From the NCBI GenBank assembly GCA_963711005.1, contig CAVQCJ010000002.1, positions 868,001 to 932,000 of the forward strand: a DNA stretch of 64,000 nt, in the 5' to 3' direction. A program made the position numbers and the translations under genes. This DNA is from CAVQCJ01 sp963711005. GTDB lineage: Bacteria; Actinomycetota; Actinomycetes; Prado026. How positions within the stretch are numbered: the first letter of the stretch is position 1; each line of letters opens with the position of its first letter. This document shows positions 16,892 to 25,047 of the stretch, one piece after another. Under the pieces are notes generated by a model that did no database searches, was not told the origin of the DNA, and saw only the letters and a program-made list of their open reading frames with translations.

Positions 16892-18487
16892 CTAGTCGAA
16901 GATGTCGGTCATCGGCTCCGCGTACAGGTCGTTGGCTGTGAGGGTGCCCAGCCCGAGGGCGCCCTCGATCGTGCGGAGCATGTTGTAGTGGTCGTACCGC
17001 ACGTGCGTCACGTAGCCCTGCTTCACGCCGGTGGACGCCAGCGCGATCGTCGGGATGAGCTGGGCCGGGCGCTCCTTGTCGTAGCGGTCCTCGTCGAACG
17101 TCAGCAGCAGCAGCGAGCGCTGCGTCTTCCACGCCGGCGAGGCGAGGATCTCCCCGACCGTCTGCTTCAGGAACGTGTCGCCCGCCTTGATCCCGCAGCC
17201 CTCCATGTCGCTGCAGTCGTCGGCGCCCCACCAGAGGAAGTTCGGCGTCGTCGCGGTGGACTGCAGGTCGGTGGCCATCTGCGGCAGCGGCAGCAGGTGG
17301 CTGTCGCAACGCGCGGCGTCGCCCCGGATGTCCTTGAAGTACAGGAAGGGGAGGTCGTCGTTGTAGTACGTCCCGTGGATGGTGTTGTCGCACGGACCGT
17401 TCGCGTTCTGGTAGTAGGCCCGCCACGTCTTGCCCGCGTCGTCCACCAGGTCGCCGATGTTGCGGGCGTCGATCGTGTAGTTCAGGTTGACCTCGATCGG
17501 GTTACCCATCACGCGGAACGTCGAGCCCGCCGACAGCGCCAGGTAGTTCGGGTCGCTGGGATGCACCTCGGCGTACATGGCCCCGAACGACGTGCCCTTG
17601 GACAGCAGGCTGTTCACGAACGGTGCCTGGCGGGTGTTCCCGATGATGTTCGCGTAGTCCTGGTTCTCCATCATCACGACGAACACGTGGTCGTAGCCCG
17701 GCACCGTAGCCGTCGGCGGGGTCAGCGGCGCCGGTGCCCGCACCGGTGCCGACGCCGTCAGCGACAGGTTGTCCGCCCACGCCTGATTGTTGCCCGGGAT
17801 GCTCCCGTTCCAGCCGTCGTAGGTCGTGGACGGCGTGGTCATCACGAGCGACACCAGGACGTCCGCCGTCCCGGCCGGCACGGTGACGGTGCGGGACGTG
17901 TGCACGAGTTCGGTGGTGTTCTTGCGCGTGTTGTGCGTGACCGGTCCCAGGGTCGCCGTGGACAGGCCGGCGCCGCCGGGACCGTGGAACGTCAGCCGCA
18001 CCGACGGGTTGTCCCTGGACGCGGCGAGCCCACCGAGCCAGCCGTCGACCGTCACCGACGTGCCCGCCGGGAGCGCGCCGCCGTCCGGCGCCACCAGCGG
18101 CACGACCTGGTCGAGCTCCGCGTTGCCGCCGGACCCGCCGGCGAAGTAGCTGTTCCCGCGGTCCGCGGGGCCCGGTGCGGACCGGAGCAGCAGCGCCTTG
18201 ACTCCGTAGCGGACCACGGTGGGCAGGCCCTGGGCGACCTTCCACCCGGGGACGATCACCTCGTCGTAGCCGCGGAACGAGGAGGCGCCGACCTCGGCGT
18301 CGCCGTTCGCCAGCAGGTTGGTCCCGGCCGGTGCGGCCGTGCTCGGTGCTGACACGGCAGCCGACCTTGGCGCGCTCGACCGTTCAGGGGACGCTGCTCC
18401 ACTGGCCGTGCTGGACAGGCAGCAGACCGTGGTCAGCGCGGCGGTGGCCACGACAAGGGTGCGCACGGGACGGGTCCGACGGGCCAT
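16892..18487 (-). CDS. Secreted phosphoesterase-family protein with N-terminal beta domain
   Basis: 531 residues. A signal peptide (residues 1-31) is followed by a beta-rich jelly-roll-like domain (about 55-245) and then a phosphoesterase domain of the AcpA/phospholipase C superfamily. PGYDHVFVVMMENQDY, SDPNYLALSAG, LLTFDED and RYDHYNMLRTIE carry the expected metal- and phosphate-binding residues. It should hydrolyse phosphate esters or phospholipids outside the cell; the substrate is unknown. GAGGA upstream of ATG 18487 supports the start. It stands alone. Confidence 0.85.
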   Translation of the reverse strand: MARRTRPVRTLVVATAALTTVCCLSSTASGAASPERSSAPRSAAVSAPSTAAPAGTNLLANGDAEVGASSFRGYDEVIVPGWKVAQGLPTVVRYGVKALLLRSAPGPADRGNSYFAGGSGGNAELDQVVPLVAPDGGALPAGTSVTVDGWLGGLAASRDNPSVRLTFHGPGGAGLSTATLGPVTHNTRKNTTELVHTSRTVTVPAGTADVLVSLVMTTPSTTYDGWNGSIPGNNQAWADNLSLTASAPVRAPAPLTPPTATVPGYDHVFVVMMENQDYANIIGNTRQAPFVNSLLSKGTSFGAMYAEVHPSDPNYLALSAGSTFRVMGNPIEVNLNYTIDARNIGDLVDDAGKTWRAYYQNANGPCDNTIHGTYYNDDLPFLYFKDIRGDAARCDSHLLPLPQMATDLQSTATTPNFLWWGADDCSDMEGCGIKAGDTFLKQTVGEILASPAWKTQRSLLLLTFDEDRYDKERPAQLIPTIALASTGVKQGYVTHVRYDHYNMLRTIEGALGLGTLTANDLYAEPMTDIFD

Positions 18488-18620
18488 GACGTCCTCTTCG
18501 ACGGGCGGCGAATCCGGGTGCCAGGACCGTACCTCGAAGCTGGTGCCGCCGTACCTGTGATCGTCGGACAGCGGGCGAGCGACGACGGGGTCGCGCGGCT
18601 CGACGTTAGGCTCGGCGGCT

Positions 18621-20168
18621 GTGTCGGTAGGCGAGCCGGTCGGGATGAGCGGGGTGCTGGCGGCGCTCTCGGTCACCAGCGACCTCACTCGCGGCCACCC
18701 TCCCGGTGAGGCGATGCGCGCCTGTCTGGTCGCCTCCGAGCTCGGTCGTCGGGCCGGGCTCAGCGCGGGCTCGCTCGGCGACATCTACTACGGGACGCTG
18801 CTGCGGTTCGCCGGCTGCGCGGCGACGTCCCACGAGATGGCAGCCGCACTCGGCGGCGACGACATCCTCGTCCGGGCCCGCGGTGACCTCACGGACGCGG
18901 CCCGCCCCGCGGAGTCGATGCGGCTCCTCGCCGGCCTCGGCCACGGCGTCGAGAAGCTCCGCATCCTGGGCCGCGCCCCGGGCGTGCCACGACTGGTCGC
19001 AGCCGGCGCCCGAGCCGACTGCGAGGTGGGAGCGGATCTGACCCGACGGCTGCGGCTCCCGGAGACTGTGCGACTGGCGGTGCTCGACGCCTTCGAGCGG
19101 TTCGACGGTCGCGGCGCGCCGGCCGGACGTGCCGGGGACGACGTGTCCGAGGCGGCGCGGTTCGCGGCGGTGGGGTACTGCGCGGTCATGTTCGACGCCG
19201 TCGGTGGCGCGGACGTCGCCCGCGAGACAGTGGCCCGCTGGTCCGGGCGAGCACTCGACCCGGCGGTCGCCACGGTCTTCCTCGAGTCGCCGGAGGAGCT
19301 CTTGGAGCTCTCCGACCCCGAGGACCTGTGGCAGGCGGTCGTCGATGCCGAGCCGGTCCCCGGACGCGTGTTCCGCGACGACGCCGCCCTCGACGAGGCC
19401 CTCGCCGGGTTCGGCGACGCGGCCGATCTCAAGACGCCGTGGTTCCACGGCCACTCCCGCGCGGTCGCGGGGCTCGCCGCGCAGGCCGCGACCCGCCTCG
19501 GGACCGCTGACTCCGCACTCGTCCGGCGGGCCGGCTTCGTCCACGACCTCGGTCGGGTCGCCGTCCCGACCGGCGTGTGGGAACGACCGGGCACGCTGCG
19601 GCCGGAGGAGCGCGAGCTGGTCCGCCTGCACCCGTACCACTCCGGTCGGATCCTGGCCCGCTCCCCCGTGCTCGCACCGCTCGGGCTCGTCGCCAGCCGT
19701 CACCACGAACGGACGGACGGGTCCGGCTATCCGGCCGGGGTGGGCGGCGGCGAGCTCGACCAGGCCGCCCGCGTGCTCGCCGCGGCCGACGTGCTGCACG
19801 CGCTGGCTGAGCCGCGCCCGCACCGGCCCGCGCTCGAGCCGGGCGAGGCGTCGCGGGTCCTGTCCGCCATGCCGCTGGACCGGGACGCGATCCGGGCTGT
19901 CGTCGAGGCGGCCGGAGCCCCGGCCCCGGCGCTGCCTCCGCTGCCGGCCGACCTCACCGAGCGCGAGCTCGACGTCCTGCGCCGGCTGGTGACCGGACGC
20001 ACCAAGCGCGAGATCGCCGCCGAGCTGGTCATCTCGCCGTCCACCGTGCACACCCACACCGTGCACATCTACGGCAAGTGCGGGGTGTCCACCCGGGCGG
20101 GCCTGGCCATGTTCGCCATGCAGCACGGGCTCGCCGCCGCTCCCGCCGCCGGCTCACGCACCGGCTGA
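18621..20168 (+). CDS. HD-GYP-type phosphohydrolase fused to a LuxR DNA-binding domain
   Basis: 515 residues. The N-terminal 200 residues look like a degenerate HD domain (SDLTRGHPPGEAMRACLVASELG). The second half has FHGHSRAV, FVHDLGRVAVPTGVWE, LHPYHSGRIL and SRHHERTDGSGYPAG, the metal-binding and GYP residues of HD-GYP phosphodiesterases. A LuxR-type helix-turn-helix (ERELDVLRRLVTGRTKREIA...STVHTH) occupies the last 65 residues. It may couple cyclic dinucleotide or another phosphate signal to transcription; catalysis is inferred. ATG 18645 is an alternative start. Confidence 0.85.
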   Translation: MSVGEPVGMSGVLAALSVTSDLTRGHPPGEAMRACLVASELGRRAGLSAGSLGDIYYGTLLRFAGCAATSHEMAAALGGDDILVRARGDLTDAARPAESMRLLAGLGHGVEKLRILGRAPGVPRLVAAGARADCEVGADLTRRLRLPETVRLAVLDAFERFDGRGAPAGRAGDDVSEAARFAAVGYCAVMFDAVGGADVARETVARWSGRALDPAVATVFLESPEELLELSDPEDLWQAVVDAEPVPGRVFRDDAALDEALAGFGDAADLKTPWFHGHSRAVAGLAAQAATRLGTADSALVRRAGFVHDLGRVAVPTGVWERPGTLRPEERELVRLHPYHSGRILARSPVLAPLGLVASRHHERTDGSGYPAGVGGGELDQAARVLAAADVLHALAEPRPHRPALEPGEASRVLSAMPLDRDAIRAVVEAAGAPAPALPPLPADLTERELDVLRRLVTGRTKREIAAELVISPSTVHTHTVHIYGKCGVSTRAGLAMFAMQHGLAAAPAAGSRTG

Positions 20169-20284
20169 GACCCCTGGATCGTGGACCCCCAGATCGTGAG
20201 GTCTCAGATCGATTGAACAGTCGATGCCCCGCCGGGTGCGGGCTCCCTACGGTTCCGGCGAACCAGCCAACCGAAGGAGTCGAC

Positions 20285-20722
20285 ATGACCACCACGTCCG
20301 CACCGTCCGCCCCGTCCGGCACCACCACCGCCGCCGACGACATCGCCGCCGTCCGCGCCGGCTTCGAGTCCTTCGCCCAGGGTGACGTCGCCGGGTTCGC
20401 CGCCATGTTCCGGCCCGACGCGACCTGGAACCACCGCAACGACGACCACCTCGGCGGCGTGCACCGCGGCGTCGACGGGATCATGGCGTTCCTCGGCGAG
20501 TCCGGCCGGCTCACGGCCGGCACCTTGCGCGCGGTGCCCGAGCGGTTCATGGCGGACGGCGAGGGTCACGTCGCCGTGTGCACGCGCGTCAGCGGGACGC
20601 GGCCGGACGGCCGTACGTTCGACGACTCGCAGATCCTGCTGTTCGTCCTCGAGGGCGCTCTGGTCTGCACCGTCGACCAGTACGTCGGCGACCCGACGGC
20701 CGTGACCGCGTTCTGGGCCTGA
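20285..20722 (+). CDS. SnoaL/NTF2-like protein
   Basis: 145 residues, soluble. AAVRAGFESFAQGDVAGFAAMF and PDATWNHRND, followed by four strands, match the alpha+beta cone fold of the SnoaL-like/NTF2 family. Members include small cyclases, isomerases and binding proteins, so no reaction can be assigned. GAAGGAG six bases before ATG 20285 is a strong ribosome site. It lies between the HD-GYP/LuxR gene and the convergent F420-reductase-like gene. Confidence 0.85.
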   Translation: MTTTSAPSAPSGTTTAADDIAAVRAGFESFAQGDVAGFAAMFRPDATWNHRNDDHLGGVHRGVDGIMAFLGESGRLTAGTLRAVPERFMADGEGHVAVCTRVSGTRPDGRTFDDSQILLFVLEGALVCTVDQYVGDPTAVTAFWA

Positions 20723-20777
20723 TCGTCGCGCGTGGGCCGGGCTTCGCCGGCCCGGCCCACGCGGAAGTCCGAGCCGG

Positions 20778-21362
20778 TCAGGCTGCGACGGCGAACCCGC
20801 CGGCCCAGGAGACCTTCTCCGCCGCGGCCAGCGAGATCTGCAGGAAGCCGAGGGCCTCCAGCTCGCGGGCCCGCTTGAGCGAACCGGCGTCCACGGCCTG
20901 CAGACCGCCACCGGTGACCAGCGCGGCGACAGCCGCCTTGGCGTCGGCGTCGTCGCCGGCGATCAGCACGGTGGTGGGGTTGTCCCCCACGGTGCCGACG
21001 CTGCCGGACACGAGCGTGCCGGCGAACGTGGTGTTGAACGCCTTGACGACCTTGGACTGCGGCAGGGCGGCGGCGAGCTCGGCGGCCTTGGAGGAGTCGG
21101 CCGGGACGACGAGGGAGTCGAACGTCGCGAAGTCGACCGGGTTGGTGATGTCCACGACGACCTTGCCCGCCAGCTGGTCGGCGCGCTCGGCCAGGACCTG
21201 CGCGATCGCCGGGTGCGGTACCGCGAGCACGACGACGTCACCGGTGACGCGACTGTCGTGGTCCGCCGAGCCGATGAGCTGGACGGTGCTGCCGCCCTTG
21301 GCGGCGAGGCCGGCGATGGCCTGGCCCATGTTCCCGGTGCCGATGATGCTGACGGTCGCCAT
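20778..21362 (-). CDS. F420-dependent NADP reductase-like oxidoreductase
   Basis: 194 residues. The Rossmann motif IIGTGNMGQAIAG opens the protein, and VVLAVPHPAI, VVVDITNPVDF and KAFNTTF are in the order found in NADPH:F420 oxidoreductases and ketopantoate-reductase-like enzymes. It would transfer hydride between NADP and F420 or a small substrate; many family members have unknown partners. GGAG precedes ATG 21362. It is divergent from the MarR gene, with two matching palindromes between them, so MarR control is likely. Confidence 0.85.
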   Translation of the reverse strand: MATVSIIGTGNMGQAIAGLAAKGGSTVQLIGSADHDSRVTGDVVVLAVPHPAIAQVLAERADQLAGKVVVDITNPVDFATFDSLVVPADSSKAAELAAALPQSKVVKAFNTTFAGTLVSGSVGTVGDNPTTVLIAGDDADAKAAVAALVTGGGLQAVDAGSLKRARELEALGFLQISLAAAEKVSWAGGFAVAA

Positions 21363-21382
21363 GACTCGCTCCTGAGGTAGTT

Positions 21383-21430
21383 GGTTGTCGTTACAACTGA
21401 CCTTAGCGCACGAAAGTTGTAGCGTCAACT
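21383..21430. promoter_or_regulatory. Two matching palindromic operators in the divergent MarR intergenic region
   Basis: Site 1 (21383-21398) reads GGTTGTCGTTACAACT and site 2 (21415-21430) AGTTGTAGCGTCAACT. Both fit (A/G)GTTG-N6-CAACT, a MarR-type dyad, and their centres are 32 bp apart, three helical turns on one face of the DNA. They lie in the 89-bp gap between the divergent F420-reductase-like gene and the MarR gene, so bound MarR would repress both. Confidence 0.7.
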
Positions 21431-21451
21431 ATCCGTCGCTAGGATCTCCCC

Positions 21452-21949
21452 ATGACCGTTCGTTGGCTGGATGACCGCGAGCGCGACGCCTGGGTCCGCC
21501 TGGTCGCCGTGGTCGAGCTGCTCCCCGGCGTCCTCGAGACTCAGCTGCGCCGCGACTCGGACCTGTCGCACTTCGAGTACTGGGTGCTCGCGATGCTCTC
21601 CGAGGCGCCGGGCCGGACGCTGCGGATGACCGCGCTCGCCGCCCGGACCAACGGCACCCTGCCGCGGCTGTCGCACGTGGTGAGCCGGCTCGAGGCGCGC
21701 GGGCTGGTCGAACGGGCGCCGTGCCCTGAGGACGGACGGGCGACCAACGCCCGCCTCACCGAGGCCGGCTGGCGGACCGTGGTCGCGGCCGCGCCGGGGC
21801 ACGTGCAGACCGTCCGGCAGTACGTCGTGGACGCGCTGACCCCCGACCAGCTGACTCAGCTCACCGGCATCGCCGACGCCATCCTCGACCGGGTCGACCC
21901 GGAGGGCACCGCCACCGGCAGCTTCCGGTCCGCCGCGCCCCCAGGCTGA
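21452..21949 (+). CDS. MarR-family transcriptional regulator
   Basis: 165 residues with the MarR winged helix (LSHFEYWVLAMLSEAPGRTLRMTALA, LSHVVSRLEARGLVERAP) and wing EDGRATNARLTEAG. N- and C-terminal helices provide dimerisation. It is divergent from the reductase-like gene, and two dyads of the right type stand between them, implying autoregulation and control of its neighbour. No ligand can be inferred. Confidence 0.9.
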   Translation: MTVRWLDDRERDAWVRLVAVVELLPGVLETQLRRDSDLSHFEYWVLAMLSEAPGRTLRMTALAARTNGTLPRLSHVVSRLEARGLVERAPCPEDGRATNARLTEAGWRTVVAAAPGHVQTVRQYVVDALTPDQLTQLTGIADAILDRVDPEGTATGSFRSAAPPG

Positions 21950-22117
21950 CCGGGCGCGTGCTGACCGGACGCGGGCTGGCTGAACCCCGTGGCCACGATT
22001 TGCGCAAAGGTCAGCGCGGACCTGGATGCGAACGCGGAGAATGCATTGCCGACACTTCCGGGATCAGGGCGTCGACCAGCCGCCCGAGCCCTCGTGGTGC
22101 CGGGCCGGGGAGGGTCC

Positions 22118-22381
22118 GTGGACAGCGAGGGACTGCTCCGTGACTGCATCGTCAAGGTGTGCGGGGTTCCGCCGGGCGACGTGCAGGCGGACACCGAGCT
22201 GGACGCGCTCGGGATGGACTCGCTGACCTCGGCCGAGGTCATCTTCGAGATCGAGATCCAGCTCGGCCGCGAGCTGCCCAACCAGCTGCTGCGTCAGGTC
22301 CAGCAGGTGCGGACGGTGGGCGACGTGGCGCGGCAGCTGGACGCCGTGCTCGCGGGTCCACCGGGTCCGGCCGCCGGATGA
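22118..22381 (+). CDS. Acyl carrier protein dedicated to the lipid cassette
   Basis: 87 residues from GTG 22118, which has GGGGAGGG three bases upstream. The upstream in-frame extension to 21989 has no ACP homology. LGMDSLTSAEVIFEIE carries the Ser that takes the phosphopantetheine arm, and the four-helix pattern is complete. It is not the housekeeping ACP context (no fabD/fabH beside it). Its stop overlaps the next start by 4 bp (ATGA), so carrier and methyltransferase are made together; acyl chains on this ACP are probably the methyltransferase or ketosynthase substrate. Confidence 0.88.
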   Translation: MDSEGLLRDCIVKVCGVPPGDVQADTELDALGMDSLTSAEVIFEIEIQLGRELPNQLLRQVQQVRTVGDVARQLDAVLAGPPGPAAG

Positions 22382-24192
22382 GCAGCGGGGGGCGGCTCGA
22401 GGCGGCGGGCAGCTCGCCGGCGGCCATCCGCAAGCACTACGACGTCTCCGACGAGTTCTTCCGGCTCTGGCTCGGTGACGACCTCGTGTACTCGTGCGCC
22501 CTCTGGGACACGGCAGACCCGGCCGACGCGCTCGGCACCGCGCAGGACCGCAAGCTCGACTTCTTCGCGGACGCGCTGGGGGTGGCCGGGGCCCGGCTGC
22601 TCGACGTGGGCTGCGGGTGGGGGGCGCTGCTGGACCGCTGGGTCCGCGTGCACGGCGCCGCCGCCGGGGTCGGGCTCACCCTCAGCCCGGCCCAGGCGAA
22701 ACGGGCCCGCGCCCGCGGCTGCGAGGGCGTGGACATCCGGCTGGAGAGCTGGGCCGACCACGAACCCGCCGAGCGGTACGACGTCGTCACCTGCATCGAG
22801 TCGACCGAGCACTTCGCGTCCGACGCGATGTCCGCGGCCGAGAAAGTGCAGGTGTACAGCACGTTCTTCGAGCGCGCCGCCGGCTGGCTGCGTCCGGGCG
22901 GGCGTCTCGGCCTGCAGCTCATCTGCCTCGACAACGTCGGCCATGCCGGCAGCCGTCCGGGCCGGGGCCCGCTCACCGACCTCCTCCTCGACGAGATCTT
23001 CCCGGAGGCGATGTCACCGTCGCTGTCCGAGCTGGCGATCGGCTGGGAGACACACTTCCAGCTCGACACCTTCGTCGACCACACCGAGCACTACCGGCGA
23101 ACGTTCCGGGCGTGGACGCTGGCCTACCGGGACCGCAGGGACGAGGCACTGCGGCTCGTCGGACCGGGCACGGCCCGCATCTTCGAGCGCTACTTCGCCG
23201 CCGGGGAGATGTGCTTCCGCCTGCGCGAGCAGGCGCTCTTCCGCGCGACGCTGACCCGCCGGCCTGAGCCCAAGGTGTGGGCGACGCCGCCGCGGCTGCC
23301 GTCGGGCGCACCCACCCGACCCCGTGGCGCGTCGCCAGAAGCCGTGCAGGCGCACTACGACGTGTCCAACGACTTCTACGCGCTGTGGCTCGGCCCGACG
23401 ATGACGTACTCGTCCGGGCTTTGGCCGCAGACCGGCGGCGACCTCGACTCGGCGGTCCTGGCGAAGTCCGACTACTTCGCCGAGCACGTGGTCCCCCGCC
23501 GCGGCGCGCGGTTCCTGGACATCGGGTGCGGTTGGGGCGGCATGCTCGACCGGGCCGTGTCCCGCCACGGGGTCACCGACGGCACCGGCCTGACCCTGAG
23601 CCCGGCGCAGCGCGAGTACGTCTGTGGTCTGGCGCTGCCCGGGATCGACGTCCGTCTCGAAGGCTGGGAGGACCATCGGCCCGAGGCGCCGTACGACGCG
23701 ATCACGTCCTTCGGCGCCTTCGAGCACTTCGCCCGGGACGGGTCCTCGAGCGCGGCCCGCGTCGACACCTACCGGGACTTCTTCGCCCACTGCTTCGACT
23801 GGTTGGTGCCCGACGGCCGGCTCGGGCTCGAGACGATCGCCCACGACCAGGCCCCGGACACCGACCACATGCTCGGCCGCGGCCCCGTCGGGGACAGCGT
23901 CCTGGAGCTGTTCCCCGAGTCGATCTGCCCCCAGCTGTGCGAGTTGGTCCTGGGCTTCGAGCCGTACTTCGAGGTCGAGGTCCTGCGATCGGACGCCGCC
24001 GACTTCGCGCGCACGTTCCGCGCGTGGATGCTCGCGCTGCGGGCGAACCGGGAGGCGGCGGAGGCGCTCGTGGGGGCCGAGACCACGCGCCGATTCCACC
24101 GATACCTGGTCGCGTCCGAGGCGCAGTTCCGGACCGGTGCGCTCACCAACTACCGCCTGGTCCTGCACCGTCGAGAACACCCCCGTACGTGA
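22378..24192 (+). CDS. Tandem double cyclopropane-fatty-acid-synthase-type methyltransferase
   Basis: 604 residues made of two homologous halves. Each begins with the CFA-synthase substrate motif (RKHYDVSDEFFRLWLG near residue 20; QAHYDVSNDFYALWLG near 330) and has an SAM motif I (LLDVGCGWG; FLDIGCGWG), followed by GVGLTLSPAQ or GTGLTLSPAQ. Single-domain relatives transfer methyl to an alkene, giving cyclopropane, methyl-branched or methoxy lipids. Two fused copies are unusual and could add two modifications or form an internal dimer. It is coupled to the ACP by ATGA overlap and is second in the cassette. Confidence 0.85.
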   Translation: MSSGGRLEAAGSSPAAIRKHYDVSDEFFRLWLGDDLVYSCALWDTADPADALGTAQDRKLDFFADALGVAGARLLDVGCGWGALLDRWVRVHGAAAGVGLTLSPAQAKRARARGCEGVDIRLESWADHEPAERYDVVTCIESTEHFASDAMSAAEKVQVYSTFFERAAGWLRPGGRLGLQLICLDNVGHAGSRPGRGPLTDLLLDEIFPEAMSPSLSELAIGWETHFQLDTFVDHTEHYRRTFRAWTLAYRDRRDEALRLVGPGTARIFERYFAAGEMCFRLREQALFRATLTRRPEPKVWATPPRLPSGAPTRPRGASPEAVQAHYDVSNDFYALWLGPTMTYSSGLWPQTGGDLDSAVLAKSDYFAEHVVPRRGARFLDIGCGWGGMLDRAVSRHGVTDGTGLTLSPAQREYVCGLALPGIDVRLEGWEDHRPEAPYDAITSFGAFEHFARDGSSSAARVDTYRDFFAHCFDWLVPDGRLGLETIAHDQAPDTDHMLGRGPVGDSVLELFPESICPQLCELVLGFEPYFEVEVLRSDAADFARTFRAWMLALRANREAAEALVGAETTRRFHRYLVASEAQFRTGALTNYRLVLHRREHPRT

Positions 24193-24333
24193 CGGGACGC
24201 CACGCACGGTGACACCCCGGTCGCAACCGGAGCACGTCGCCGGCGATCCGTTTACACGCGCGGGGCGGCGCAGTACGTTCCGGCTCAACGCGCACGGGGG
24301 CCGCGGAGCTGCGGGCTCATGAGGGAGGCCGGG

Positions 24334-25047
24334 ATGGCACCCAAGGACGAGACCACCGACCACGCTCCCGCTCTGTCCCGGCGGAGCATGCTGACCGGCG
24401 CAGGGGTGGCCGTCACCGGGGGCGTCGCGATCGCGACGCTCGGGTCCGCAGGGACGGCGGAGGCCAACATCCCGAGCGGCACCGTCAGCACCGGCGCGCG
24501 CGGGAGCACGGTCACCGAGTTCCGCGGGCGCATCGAGCAGACCGGGTCGACCGGCGAGTCGTTCAGCAGTGTCGGCTTCGTCTACGCGACCCAGGGCGCC
24601 GACCCGACCGACCTGTTCGCGGGCCCCACCCACGACGTCACGACCGCACTGTTGACCTGCTCGGCCACCGGCGAGCTCGTCGCCCGAGTCCTGGACCAGT
24701 CCGTGCACGCGCTGGACATCGCCGGCACGATGAGCGTGTACCAGCGCACCAGCCCCGGTGCCGACTGGACCGACCCGAGCTCGTTCGTCGTCGGCACCGA
24801 GGTCGCGCGCTTCGCCCTGACCATGCAGGACGTGCTGGCGGTGTTCGCCCCCGGCCAAGGGTTGCCGACCCTCAGCGGCGACATGCGGCAGACCCTGGCC
24901 AGGCATCTGGGCGGTGCGCTGGCGGGCAAGACCTTCGGCGTCAAGGGGCAGCGGCTGCGGTTGTCGGCGAACGGGCTCGGCCAGCTCGTCGACCCCGTCA
25001 CCCTGAACGCGCGGCTCGAGATCGCCGGGAGCTGGACCGCCGAGTGA
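24334..25047 (+). CDS. Tat-exported beta-barrel-like protein of the lipid cassette
   Basis: 237 residues. LSRRSMLTGAGVAVTGGVAIA is a Tat signal peptide, with cleavage expected near AEA-N. The mature part has repeated short strands (TEFRGRIEQ, SVGFVYATQG, TALLTCSATGE, TMSVYQRT, LEIAGSW) in the order seen in allene-oxide-cyclase/dirigent-like barrels, a weak resemblance. Start 24334 has GGGAGG upstream; ATG 24319 is possible. Its stop overlaps the ketosynthase start (GTGA), so it belongs to the operon. It may bind or act on the exported lipid product. Confidence 0.6.
   Translation: MAPKDETTDHAPALSRRSMLTGAGVAVTGGVAIATLGSAGTAEANIPSGTVSTGARGSTVTEFRGRIEQTGSTGESFSSVGFVYATQGADPTDLFAGPTHDVTTALLTCSATGELVARVLDQSVHALDIAGTMSVYQRTSPGADWTDPSSFVVGTEVARFALTMQDVLAVFAPGQGLPTLSGDMRQTLARHLGGALAGKTFGVKGQRLRLSANGLGQLVDPVTLNARLEIAGSWTAE

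Noticed and set aside
22118..22381. Housekeeping fatty-acid ACP (acpP)
   Set aside because: No fabD, fabH or accessory FAS genes adjoin; it is translationally coupled to a methyltransferase.
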